This document shows positions 12,607 through 23,318 of a DNA stretch of 64,000 bases, one piece after another. Every line of letters begins with the position of its first letter. Position 1 is the stretch's first letter. The translations under genes were made by a program, and so were the position numbers. This stretch comes from Acarospora socialis (lineage: Eukaryota; Ascomycota; Lecanoromycetes; Acarosporales; Acarosporaceae): NCBI GenBank assembly GCA_025617375.2, contig JAMYGW020000007.1, positions 310,001 to 374,000 of the forward strand, read 5' to 3'. The notes under the pieces are model-generated. The model was not told where the DNA came from and did not search any database. It saw nothing but the letters and a program-made list of their open reading frames with translations.

Positions 12607-13963
12607 TTACACTCGTCCCACCTCTGACCCAAAACTCTTATCCACCTTGATCCCAGACTGCTCTTCCATATACCCTGATTCAACACCAACAGCGGTAGCC
12701 GTGAAGGCGTGTCCGTCGAGCTTCTGCCACTCACGGTCCTCCCGACTGGTTGAATGGTTCGAGCCGGAAGTCCTGCTATCTTGTGAGTCCTTGCGCTTCT
12801 CGGTCAACACCAGCGAGACGTAAGAGCGGACGCTGGCGATAAGCGACGCCGGACTGCGACCGCCCTTGAACAGGGGCATGATGGTCGGAAGACAGGCGGC
12901 CACAATGGAAGCGCACGGCTCTATCAAAGACCAGATAATGATGTTCGCGGTTATGCCTAAAGGGCGGAAGGTGGTACGTCAGTTGAAGATCGATATGATG
13001 AAAGAAAGCAAGGAGCAGGGGGAATATACCAGAAAAGCGTTCGTTAGGGCCGTAAACCTCGGAGAGTTTGACAATGTAGACGAGGCGTGCGATGGAGGCG
13101 ACCACACAGCTGAGAGGGATCTTAGCGACAACTCCAATGAGTCTATGACCCTTCCGGGACTACTTACAAAGCCCCGAGCCAGAAGACCCCGCAGAGCATG
13201 ATTTTGCGCCTCGTGCTCAGATTGAGCTCCTCGATCATGGGCAGCGGAAGGCACAATATCGTCACATCAAGTGCAATGTCTCCTGAACCCATGCGCTTTA
13301 ACAAGGCGGGGAAATTTAGATCGGAGGTCCTTGGACCGACAGGATTCCAGTGGTTTGAAACGGGTACCATGCTGAAAGTGAGTCCCTGAGGGTCGGTCAG
13401 CTCTGACGGTAGCACGAACAGCCGAGAGAATCATCTACAAGAAAGATGCCAACAGTCCAGCAGATGACACCGGCTATCATGGCAATGGCAACCAGTCTGA
13501 AGCCACGTGTTGAAAAGATGCGTTTGTAGAAGAGGAGGACGGAAATTTTGACCAGACCAATAGCAGCGATAGTCAGTAACTGGTTCACCCAAAGTTGCTG
13601 CACTCAAGTAAGCAGGCCCGGTTTAATCAGTCTATCGTATGTGAGATCACTACATTTAAGAATTTTGTCATGAGATCTGCGTTCATTGCTTGCGGCGAGT
13701 CGCCAATTCCACCTGCCACGGAAGCCCAGGCAGTCATGGCACCCATACCAAGCATGATGATCTGGAAATATCAACATATAACTCTATCGAGGCTCGGTGT
13801 ATACTGTAATGCGTACCAAGTCGACAACAATGACCCAGTCATCTGCCCCGAGTTTCTCCTGCTTCACCTTCCGGGCACAAACTCGGGCGGCCACAGCGCA
13901 TAAGGCGAGGAGAGGGAATATAATGCTGACAGCTAACGCTGCTGAAGAGAATGAGGAGTACAT
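12607..13963 (-). CDS. Fungal rhodopsin-like (SAT4 family) seven-helix membrane protein
   Basis: Integral membrane protein of the Fung_rhodopsin/SAT4 family (many have CFEM or Pth11-like relatives); ligand and role unknown. Six exons: 13817-13963, 13654-13761, 13439-13597, 13168-13385, 13030-13109, 12607-12956. All five introns (53-73 bp) have GT..AG ends and consistent phases. Family motifs: AVAARVCARKVKQEKLGADDWVIVVDL, IGLVKISVLLFYKRIF, WTVGIFL, LTFSMVPVSNHWN, SGDIALDVTILCLPLPMIEELNLSTRRKIML, VVASIARLVYIVKL, NIIIWSLIEPCASIVAACLPTIMPLF. A hydrophilic tail of about 70 residues follows. The CIDLP-type cysteine block is poorly kept (SDLNFPALLKRMGSG). It begins at helix 1, without a CFEM domain. 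Convergent with the UstYa-like gene, 269 bp apart. Confidence 0.87.
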
Positions 13964-16491
13964 TGTGTATGTCTGCAGACAACGGATAGGGCACGGACAA
14001 ATCAAACCAGCAATGCAAGTCTGTCTCTTTGCTAAGTTTTCAGTATGCACTAACATAAAGATGATTTGGGTTGCTGTCAAGCCTGCAATCAGTGACAGGC
14101 AAACACACCCTGACATGTGCTGAATTTATCTGATCTCATCAGTACAAAGGAAGAGAGAGGGGCAAAAACGGCTGTGCTGACATTGCAGGGTACGGCACCT
14201 GCTGCATGTCAATCCATAATATATTTCAACTCGACGGTGCAGCACTTCAGACGGATACAAAACACTGTTCCCACTCTCTGGTATCCAACCATGTTTGCTT
14301 GTAGGAAAGTGTAATGTGCTGTGCCTTACGAAGGCGTAAAATGACCACATACAAACATTCGAGTGTACAGGGATTTCGCCTGACTGTGAGAGCCGACCCA
14401 GAGTACGAGCAGGGCCGGTAACTCGGGGAGATTTCCCTTTCTTGAAGGATTCGACCGATAGGCACTAACCAGGTTGATGACTGGGATGCTCTTCACACCC
14501 TCTTTTGCGGCGTTAGGACCATCGCTTTAGATTTGATACCCACGTTACAGCTTTGTACATAATCTTACTTTCCACGGGACGGGTACCTGTACAAGTAGCT
14601 CTGAGGAAGGTGTAGGAGGATAGAAGCCCGCTGCGATTGCGATAGCCTCGTTATCTTATTGGTCCTAGTGGTCTGCAAGTACTTGTACAGCGCATCCTAC
14701 AACGGATTGTTAGCAGTGCATGGCACGGTGGTCGTAGGTATGTACGTGTACAATAGAACTGGGGTAGATTGACAACCGGCTGTGGGGTAATCATCTGTAG
14801 GGTTTGGAATGCAACCTATAGCACAAACACCTTGAGCACAACTGTTTCAGCTCGCACAGTTTGGTGGACAGTAATTAACAACTTCAGATAACATAAACGG
14901 ATCCTGTACCACTTGCAAGCACAACACGGCGGTAGCGAGGAACAACAATGACCTTCTGACCGTGAGGAGTTGCTATTCGGTGCCGGCAAGATGCAAGAGT
15001 TGGAATGAGCGAGCTTAAGTGATGGGCACATGACGGAAAGATCTAAGAAAAACTTCAAACACACTATCAAAGACAATTGCCATAGGTCGCCAGTACCAAA
15101 TCGAGGCGAGGTGAAAACGGAATGGGTATATCAGCTCTATATATCGCTGAAAACGACACTGACGGCCTATATCTAAGCTAACGGTCTTGAAGACAAGCCG
15201 TCGAGGGGTAGGAAAATCGAACATACTCAGCGAGAGGCTTGTGGGAGCAGCAGCATCCACCTCAGCGACCGCTCTAGTGCCAAGAATTAGGGTGAAGAGC
15301 AAGGTTTGCCCAATACCAAACCGAATTCCATGGCGAGCTCAGAAGTTGGTTAGGGCTCAAAATTCCTACTGAGTATTCTACTACTAACATAGATTGCGAC
15401 AATCTGGATGTGCCACCATCCACAGGAGGAACGGGTACCCTATCTTAAATGCACCTCCTCCGTCCCACAACAGTCTCCTCTCGTTGATGCCCGGCAACAC
15501 CTGTGCGAGTCCATCCTCTCCATGTTGGGAAGAAGTGAAGCACAATGCTTCTTGTCAACAAGGACAGTTGACACCCACACCTTGGGATCATGACCTTTCA
15601 GGCACCGTCGTGACGCATCAACATACTCTGGGGTAATGCTTGAGTGTGTGCTTTGTAAGACACCCCGATTTCAGACAACCAGATTCTCAAGCTCAAACCT
15701 CATCTCCCTCCTGGCAGCGCACAGCACACTGGCGGGCCACGTCTGTACTTCTCACTGGCCCTTATGGCAACGCCTGCTACGCCAGGAGCACCTTTTGCGG
15801 CTTCAAAAAGACAGCCTGCTTCTAATGTAGTGGCCTTCGATCTAAGCACCTCGAGTCTTTTACCCGGAGGCCAAGGAGAAGCAGCCTTTCAGAGTCAAGA
15901 ACGATCTCGCGCTGAATTGCCCGCACCCTCGAACACTTCAAGGACACCAACGCTGCCGCCTAGAGTAACGATCACAACGCGCCGCGCAACTATAGAGCGG
16001 CGCTCACTCTATTCTCGATCTGGGTGAGCCCCGCGCATGAATGGCAATGAAAAGAGAATTAACAGCAAGAATGAGAAGAACAACAAGGACAGTAAGTCAA
16101 AGTGAATAGTTGTGATGAAGAAGTTTGACGGGGACAGCAACAGTGACAATGAAGTGACGATGTGATGAAATCATCAGAGGTTGAGAGCATCAAGAGATTT
16201 CTGTCGGAGTATCACAGGATATCTCCATAGCTGTTATACTACTAGAACAAATAAAACATGCATGAATGTGCTGTGGCAGTAGCTGTGACGCTAGGCTTCT
16301 GGTGCTGCGGCATAAGCTGTGGGCTGACGCTACTCACGTCAGAGCAATCTTGCTAAGTACAAGCTTCTGTATCTCTCTCGGTATCACTGATCACATTTTG
16401 AAGCTCCCAAGGCTCTGTCTAATTGTTTTGGTCCGCCATCGTTTCTCGCATTTGGCCTCGGGCTGTGCCCCCGTACGCTAGGGGTCTCGCA
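13964..16491. other. Large gene-poor region
   Basis: 2.5 kb upstream of the SAT4-family gene and of the ketoreductase. Short open frames occur on both strands (for example 15015-15302 minus, 15764-16027 plus), but none shows a recognised domain or a convincing exon chain. No terminal repeats, tRNA or retroelement motif seen. Confidence 0.45.
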
Positions 16492-16544
16492 ACCATGTGC
16501 TTCGGAAGTTGCCGAAGCACATGGTTTGGAGCTGCCTAAGCTCC
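16492..16544. repeat. Two tandem hairpins just upstream of the ketoreductase start
   Basis: Hairpin 1: perfect 14-bp arms ACCATGTGCTTCGG (16492-16505) and CCGAAGCACATGGT (16512-16525) around a 6-base loop. Hairpin 2: 6-bp arms GGAGCT (16528-16533) and AGCTCC (16539-16544). They end 41 bp before the ATG, so probably lie in the 5' UTR or core promoter. As RNA the first would be a very stable stem. Confidence 0.85.
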
Positions 16545-16585
16545 GTAACTGCATCGAAAGCCTTGATTCCAGACACTTCCCAGCC

Positions 16586-17691
16586 ATGGGTACTCCATCA
16601 GCTATGGGCATCAATGTCTTAGAAGCTGAGAGATTGGGGCTATATGGCTTACCTCGAAGCCTAGTCGCCGGTTTGGCCATACTCGGCTTCTACCTCGTCG
16701 CTGCGAAGCTGGTGAGCTTCGTGAGGGTAGTACTGAGCTTGTTTATCCTCCCTGGAACCTCCGTATGGCACGCCCTTCTTGTAGTCAAGCCGATTACCTC
16801 TACTGATCTGAATTTTTATAGCTTCGCGAATTCGGCCCTAAAGGTAGTTGGGCTATTGTCACAGGGGCCTCTGATGGCATCGGCAAAGAATACTCAATCC
16901 AGCTTGCGCAGAAAGGCTTCAATCTCATCCTGGTCTCTCGCACCATTTCAAAACTTCAGACACTTGCCCAGGAGATTGAGACCAAGTATGCCGGCTCTGC
17001 TGTGCAAACCAGACTTCTCGCGATGGACTTCGCGGCCAACAATGACGACGACTATGCGAGACTGAAGGCGCTCTTGGATGGTCTGGATGTTGCTGTGCTG
17101 GTTAACAATGTTGGAAAGAGCCACGACATTCCGGTTTCATTCACGCAGACGGCAGAGCAGGAAATGAAGGATATCATCACCATCAATTGCGTCGGTACAC
17201 TTCGTGTCACGCAAATCGTCGCTCCAGGTATGGTGGAGCGTAGACGCGGTTTGATCCTGACTATGGGTTCCTTCGCTGGGGTACTCCCAACTCCGCTTCT
17301 AGCCACCTACTCCGGCAGCAAAGCTTTCCTCCAACATTGGTCCACGGCTTTGGGCTCGGAATTGAAGCCTTACGGCGTTCAAGTGGAACTCATTCACAGT
17401 TATCTCGTCACCTCTGCGATGTCGAAAATCAGAAGACCAAGCGCGTTCATCCCCAATCCGCGAAATTTTGTGAAGGCTGTATTGCGAAAGGTCGGAAGGA
17501 GCGGCGGGGCGCAAGGGATTGCGTTTACAAGCACGCCATTCTGGAGCCATGGATTCATGCACTGGGCTCTTACGACCTTTGTGGGAACTATGAATCTACT
17601 CGTAGTAGATAGAAATAGAGCGATGCATGAATATATCAGGAAGAGAGCCTTGAAGAAACAGCAGAGAGATGCCGGGAAGAAATTTTCATAA
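16586..17691 (+). CDS. IFA38: Very-long-chain 3-oxoacyl-CoA reductase (KAR, IFA38-like)
   Basis: ER-bound NADPH-dependent reductase; second step of the fatty-acid elongation cycle. Exon 1 (16586-16762) encodes an N-terminal membrane segment ([20 protein letters not shown]). A 59-bp intron (16763-16821) joins to [24 protein letters not shown], the Rossmann TGxxxGIG motif. Then come [12 protein letters not shown] (NNxG), [22 protein letters not shown] with catalytic Ser and the YxxxK pair, and a second hydrophobic region near the C-terminus, ending [17 protein letters not shown]; the basic tail fits an ER-retrieval signal. The total of 348 aa is typical. The ATG at 16586 is preferred because no ATG precedes it in frame; tandem hairpins sit immediately upstream. 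Confidence 0.94.
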
Positions 17692-18154
17692 TGTAATCTA
17701 TTGAGCGAGGACATCGTCTTGTCGATATGTGCGATAGCTCCACTATTGGACCATGCCGCCTACCACAGCCACGTCGATCCTTCATCTGATGCGGTGTATA
17801 TAGATGGAGCTTATGGCAGCCCTATAGAGCAACTGCTTTAGGCAAGGAGCTCATTTGTGTACGAAGAGGGCGCTACTGTCTTGCACTCAAAGCGCATAGA
17901 CCGAATGCTGAGCTTTACATATGCCATTGTATATTTTCATTCAAATAAATGAACTACAGAGCTCAAAATACCATGTATCTGATAGATGTGAATGAACTCG
18001 CAGAGACTCTGAAATCTTGAGAAAGCGGCTGCGCCCTTTTCAATAAGTTTGTGATGGATGTAGGGGAACGCCATTGCACTCTACAAGTCAACAACGTCCA
18101 ACTTCCTAGATTGCAACTGCTCACCTGCATGGCCAAGCCGATACGCTCTTAATA
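17692..18154. other. Intergenic region
   Basis: 463 bp between two genes on the same strand: 3' UTR of the reductase and promoter of the cyclophilin. No gene seen. Confidence 0.5.
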
Positions 18155-19841
18155 ATGACCACCACCATCAACCGCCCGCGAGTCTTTCTCGACATCCAAA
18201 TCGGCACTTCCCCGGCAGGCAGAATAACGATCGAGCTGTTCTCAGACAAAACACCCAAAACATGCGAGAAGTGAGCTCCAAATCCTCTAGTCGGCCCAGA
18301 CCCACCCTTCAAGTATGTTTACCAAGTCCTTGCTAACGGAATCCAACCCAGTTTCCGCGCCCTTGCAACGGCCTCCTACACGCCTTCCTCCACCTCCCAG
18401 CCCTTGACCTACAAGCTGTCGCCCTTCCACCGCATCATTGACGAGTTCATGGTACAGGGCGGTGACATCACGAAAGGTGACGGGACCGGCGGCGCCAGTA
18501 TCTACGGCGGCGAGTTCGAAGACGAGAGTATCGGCTGGCGAGAGATCGACAGTGAGGGACTGGTGTGCATGGCGAACCGGGGCAAAGGGACGAACAGCAG
18601 TCAGTGCGTACCACCCTACCCCACTCCACAACACATCGCGTACAGCGGCCCATAGATTCAAAACCCGAACTAACAAGGCCCACCACGAGAGCAGATTCTT
18701 CATCACCCTCGCGCCAAGCCCGCACCTGAACGGCAAACACACCGTCTTCGGGCACGTCGTGGCCGGGCAGCACGTACTCGACGCCATGGCCAAGGTGCAC
18801 GTCGACAAGAACGACCGGCCGCTCGAACCCGTCCTCATCGCCCACTGCGGCGAGCTGGAGCGGCGCGGCAAAAACCCTACCGTCGCGTCGACCCTCGCCC
18901 ATCTGAAAGCGGACGCCGACGCCGACACCTCCACGCCAAACAGCAGCCGGGACCGCGGACGAAAGCGCAGACGGCGCTCCATGACGGACGGACGCTCTGG
19001 ATCGGGCTCCGGATCGAGATCCAGATCGCTAGCCCACCAGCACCATCATCACCACAAGACCCACCACCGACACCGCCGCTCCCCTCCCACCCAAACCCGC
19101 AGACACGACCCAGGCCAAAACCAACACCGGCGCAGAAGCGACATCTCCCTAGACGGCACCCTGCGCGGCCGTACCCTGACGCGCTCCCCCTCCCCGCCAC
19201 GCCCCGCAACCCGCGACCCCAATCCGCAGTCCAAAACGAAAAGCTCCCCCTCCCGCTCCCCGCCGCCCCGCAAGCGCCATCATCGGAACCGCTCGCCCTC
19301 GCCCTCGCGCCCGGCGTCGCGCACGCGTCTGCGCTCCGCATCGCCGCATCTGAGGCGGCAACATACGCGCTCAAGGTCGCGGTCGCGATCGCGATCGAGG
19401 TTGAGAGAGAGGGCAGCGGTACGGCAAGGACATGGAGAGAAGAAGGGACGTGGGCGTCAGGACTACGAGCGAGGTAGAGATGGTGATAGAGTGACGGCGA
19501 CGGTGGCGCGGGAAGAGGAAGAGGAAGATTTCATCCGGCGGCTGGAAGAGGAGCGGGAGCGGGAGGGCGGGGAGGGGCGGTATAGTGGTGTTCTTCCTGC
19601 CGATCCCGAGGAGGAAAACGGAGGGGAGGGGATGCGGTGGCGGAGGGAGAGACGAGGAGGTAGTGATTGGGATCGGGATAGAGAGTGGGATGGAAGAGCC
19701 AGGCGGTGGGGTAAGGATGCTGGAGATGGGGTAGGGCGGTTCGCGAAAGGTGGAGAAGGAGGAGAGGGAGGGGGAGGAGGGGGCGGAGAAGTCAAGTTCA
19801 AGGGTCGAGGCAGCATGAAGTACCGAGAGCGGAAATGGTGA
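18155..19841 (+). CDS. RS-domain cyclophilin (peptidyl-prolyl isomerase, PPIG/CYP63 type)
   Basis: Nuclear prolyl isomerase probably linked to splicing. Exons 18155-18270, 18352-18603 and 18695-19841, introns 81 and 91 bp, 504 aa. The cyclophilin domain fills about residues 8-185: [48 protein letters not shown] (catalytic Arg), [37 protein letters not shown]. At the usual cyclosporin-contact tryptophan the residue is His (GKHTVFG), as in other RS cyclophilins. The tail is low-complexity: His-rich ([15 protein letters not shown]), many SPSP/RSRS dipeptides, then an acidic EEEEEDF patch and a Gly/Glu run. Long open frames on the opposite strand (18287-18982, 19463-20107) are shadows of this GC-biased repeat. 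Confidence 0.93.
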
Positions 19842-22571
19842 TCTTGGATGAAGATCGTTTCGAGTTCGATTTCCAGTGCTATCTGCAGGCGTGCGATTGT
19901 ATATCTATGATACCCCTCGAGAGACGCAGTAGTCAAAGAGAAGCAAAATCGTTGAAAACTGTACGCTTCGGAAGGTCTAAAGCTGTTTCCTTGCTCACAG
20001 GGTTGCTTGCTACTTGTGCCTGCAGTAAGTAAATCTGGCTCGAATGAGCGAACGCGAGAAGGCATCCAACAGGTTGCGTAGAGTAACGCCACCCTCTGCG
20101 AGTGCAAGTGCGCGTAAATGATCGAGTGTCTGTAGGGTCAGCGATGGCCTGGCATCCAGGACATGACAGTTATTCAGGGCCGAATCACTCAGGACTTCCA
20201 TATGACCGATCTCCGCTGTCGAGAAGGGGAACAGGTCCTTGCGCTTCACAACCCTATGCGGTAGCGCGAACGAGACTGGCCCACAAGAAGTACGACACTG
20301 TCGAAAGTAATCTACCTTGGCATATCAAGGGACTGTCCAGTAACGATGTGAGTCAGAGGATGGTAAGTCGCGGGGCGGTTGGAAAGCAACGACATGGCTT
20401 GTTATCCGGTCTGTAAATGGTAGGATGAACCAGGAGCAGAGTCTTCCACTTGTGGAGGGAAGCGCCTGGGGGACTCCTGCTAGAACGCATCTTCGCAGTT
20501 GACAGATCTGCAGACGGGCTAGAGCCGAAGTGTCGTCGGAATTGAGTACTCGTGATGAAGTGCAGTGGACTTGGTGGTATGGTAACGTGTAGAAGACATA
20601 GGGGCGGGTGGGGACGCCGCCACAGACGAAAGAGCTGGCCAAGGTGGCGTTGATGGATCCACACTGTCCTGGCCAAAGGGTTGCAGATGAGTAGGAATGT
20701 GACCAGCGGAGCAACACACCGACATGAAGTTCCAAGACTGGATATATGGATTAGCTTATATCGTGACTTTGTACTGGTATTCGAGCGGTAGATTCGGTAG
20801 CACGGAGAGAGGGAGACAGTGGAGGAGATGTCAGTAGAGTACGAAGAATCTGGTCAATATGAGATTGATAAATCCGAGTCTAAGATTAACGAAATTCTGC
20901 AAATGAGTAAAGGTCCAAGAGTAGGAGTGGAACACAGACGTGTGTGTCGAGAGGTAGTACTGAGGTCAGATGATATCGTCGGGACATCGTAGTAGCTTGA
21001 GTGATTGATTAGTGATATGGCAAGGGACGGGTACCAGAAGGAGGTTGCCAGGTAGGAAAGGTGCTGGGACATGTGGAGTTGGTGGCTCGGAATTCAAAGG
21101 GTATACATTTCTGCAGAGCAGGCAGGTCCAGCAGCGAGGTCCAGCAGCGCAGTAGAACACCGGCTGACTTCGATTCCCGGCGCCTTAAGGTGCTTAAGTC
21201 TGTGGGGGTAATGAAACCTAAGATCCCGAGGGTAAGTGGGTATACACATAGTGAGCGTTACCTGCGCGAAGAGAAAATGACGCCCGGTTGATTCATAGGA
21301 ATAAATCGATTGGATGGGTTTTGGGACCCTTTGGTAACGCACCACTTACGCCTCGCCCGCGATCAGCCATGACGAATACCATTGGCTAAATGCGGTAACA
21401 CTGATCTAGGGACAGATCAAAGGTTGTTCCTTCGTGAGAACTCAATGGTGGGTCGAAGAGATCAACGTCGCTCAAGTGCTGCTGCCTAGGTAGGGATCAC
21501 TTTTAGCCCATTGAGATGCGGCAGCAGAGGTCAGTAAGGTAGTAACACAGTATCCATTCAGCTTAGCAAGGATGGCCTCTGCAGGCGAACTGTGCGTACG
21601 GCTATGTATGCCTGGTATTAGTGCTCGGCCGCAAGTGTGGGTTGATACCCTGTATCGTGTGCCACACTGTAGCAAACGGCTCACATCAACACGCTAGGTT
21701 CGTGGTGAGTTGTCTGGGCAGTCACTTGGCCACAGGAAAAGGCCGGCACAGCAAAACGACGTAACTGTGTAAAACCGTGGTTACACAAATCAACGTTCAG
21801 CAGTGCAGGGAAGTTGACTAAGTTCATATGCAGGTCGTCGGTGTGTAATAGGTCTGGGTTGGCTCTGGTAGATCCGATATCCCTTGATCTCACTGTAGAT
21901 TCCACCAGTCAGATACCGTATCCCTATAGAAAAGCAAGAATGTAAGATTCGGATTTGACAACCGAATCTCTGCATACACCATCGGCGGGCGTTCAGGGCC
22001 CCTATCGAACCAGGAGCAATCGTGCTGTAATTGTTATCCGGTAACATTGTTGCAGGGATCTGGCGGTGTCCCGGGATTTCAGCTCGAAAAGATCAGAGTC
22101 CCTGGTCCAAATTCCACGATGAGCAAATGACGCGTCAAGAGCGGCAAGCGGACGCTATGGGAAGGCAACTTTTTAGCGAAACAATAGTGCCAAACTTGCA
22201 TCAGGCCGGTGCGGAGAGCAAGCGGTGAAGACTGATGTCGAATGAACAGACGTTTTAAGATGAGGCTAATTGTAACGTTTTGAAGCACAGAAGGAGAGAA
22301 GAACGTCGACCCGATGCCGTGTCACTGGGTTGGTATGAGCCGGAATTTGAGCTCGCCCTTGCACGTGCTCTCTTCCATAGCCGTGGGTTTTAGCAGCAAG
22401 TACGCCTGATGGGAGTTATAAGTAGTGAGATGATGTATTAAGGTATCAAAGATGACATAGTGTTGTGAAGGGTAGAGTAGGTTATATCAAGACCCGACGC
22501 TGTGTTTCTTCAGCTTTGAAAATAAGTGAGGCATTCTCTGCCATTAGATAGCTGCTGCTCAGAAAAGCAAC
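19842..22571. other. Large gene-poor region
   Basis: 2.7 kb with only short unconnected open frames; the longest, 20325-20735 minus, has no in-frame ATG near its beginning and no recognised motif. No tRNA, LTR or transposase motif seen. Confidence 0.45.
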
Positions 22572-23232
22572 TCAAGGACCAGGGGGAGTGTGAGCGAAGA
22601 CCAGCTCCTGCAAGTGATTGTCGAGGCCGGTCCATTCAAGCTGTAACATGTATACAATATATTGTGCCATTTCTTTAGTCAACGGAGCTAGCTGGAAAAC
22701 TGCGACTGGGAGGTTGTGGCAACCCAGAGTTCTGGAGAAAGAGGTTAGGGTCGTATCTAGCTGCATCCGCATCTGCGCCAAATCCCGGCATTGGTCAAAA
22801 GTATGCTTTGGCCGTCTGAATGGAAGGTATTCATAGTATGGCGCGGTAAGAGACAGGTGACGAAGATAGAAGTCATGCGGAACGCTTTTGACTTTCTCCC
22901 TTGACAACGAGTGTCCTATACAGGCCGTCGGTGTGCCTTGCCATAACCCTAGAGCCCTGTCTTCCTTCCAACTGGTTCTGAGGGTTCAGTATGCTAGCTT
23001 GTGTTTTTGTACGGTTGCCCCAGTCCCTACTTTACTCGGAGACTGCTATATCCCCTCTCAACACTGTGACATAGATCGAAGAGGGGTTCCTTCTCCCTGC
23101 TCGTAGCAACGTGCATGAACCCCACCAGGAGACTCCTGTTTGAGTCCTTTGCTGTGACACCAGAACGGAACGCATATTGGTGATCCATGCACAGTCCGGC
23201 ACTGGACAGTATCGGCTGTCTTGTAACTGCAT
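22572..23232 (-). CDS. Tentative hypothetical protein, two exons
   Basis: Weakly supported gene. An ATG at 23232 opens a frame to 23036 (MQLQDSRYCPVPDCAW..GDIAVSE); a 58-bp intron (22978-23035, GTAAAG..CTGAAC..CCTCAG) is phase-consistent and joins TSWKEDRALGLWQG.. to a C-terminal exon (22572-22977) containing PHDFYLRHLSLTAPYYEYLP and LTKEMAQYIVYMLQLEW. The exons sum to 603 bases, 200 aa. I recognise no family; the last exon has an amphipathic, helical look. It would be divergent from the methyltransferase with only 86 bp between start codons. It could also be chance open frame. Confidence 0.35.
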
Positions 23233-23318
23233 CGTGTGAATCTGCTATGCATCAAAGCTGACCATCGCCACAAGCTGAGCTTTGCTTCCTCCTTTCTTAT
23301 CAATTTGAAGCTCTCTTC

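Noticed and set aside
15764-16027. 87-codon ATG-initiated frame in the 14-16.5 kb gap
   Set aside because: Low-complexity Ser/Thr/Arg composition and no exon chain or family match.
16526-16585. Upstream start for the ketoreductase
   Set aside because: The frame extends upstream, but without an ATG and through the hairpin region; the ATG at 16586 gives the normal family length.
18287-20107. Long minus-strand open frames (231, 165 and 214 codons) opposite the cyclophilin gene
   Set aside because: They mirror the GC-biased RS/Gly-rich repeats of the plus-strand gene, have low-complexity translations and no domains.
21150-21190. TTCGATTCC motif resembling a tRNA T-loop
   Set aside because: No matching acceptor stem or anticodon arm upstream.
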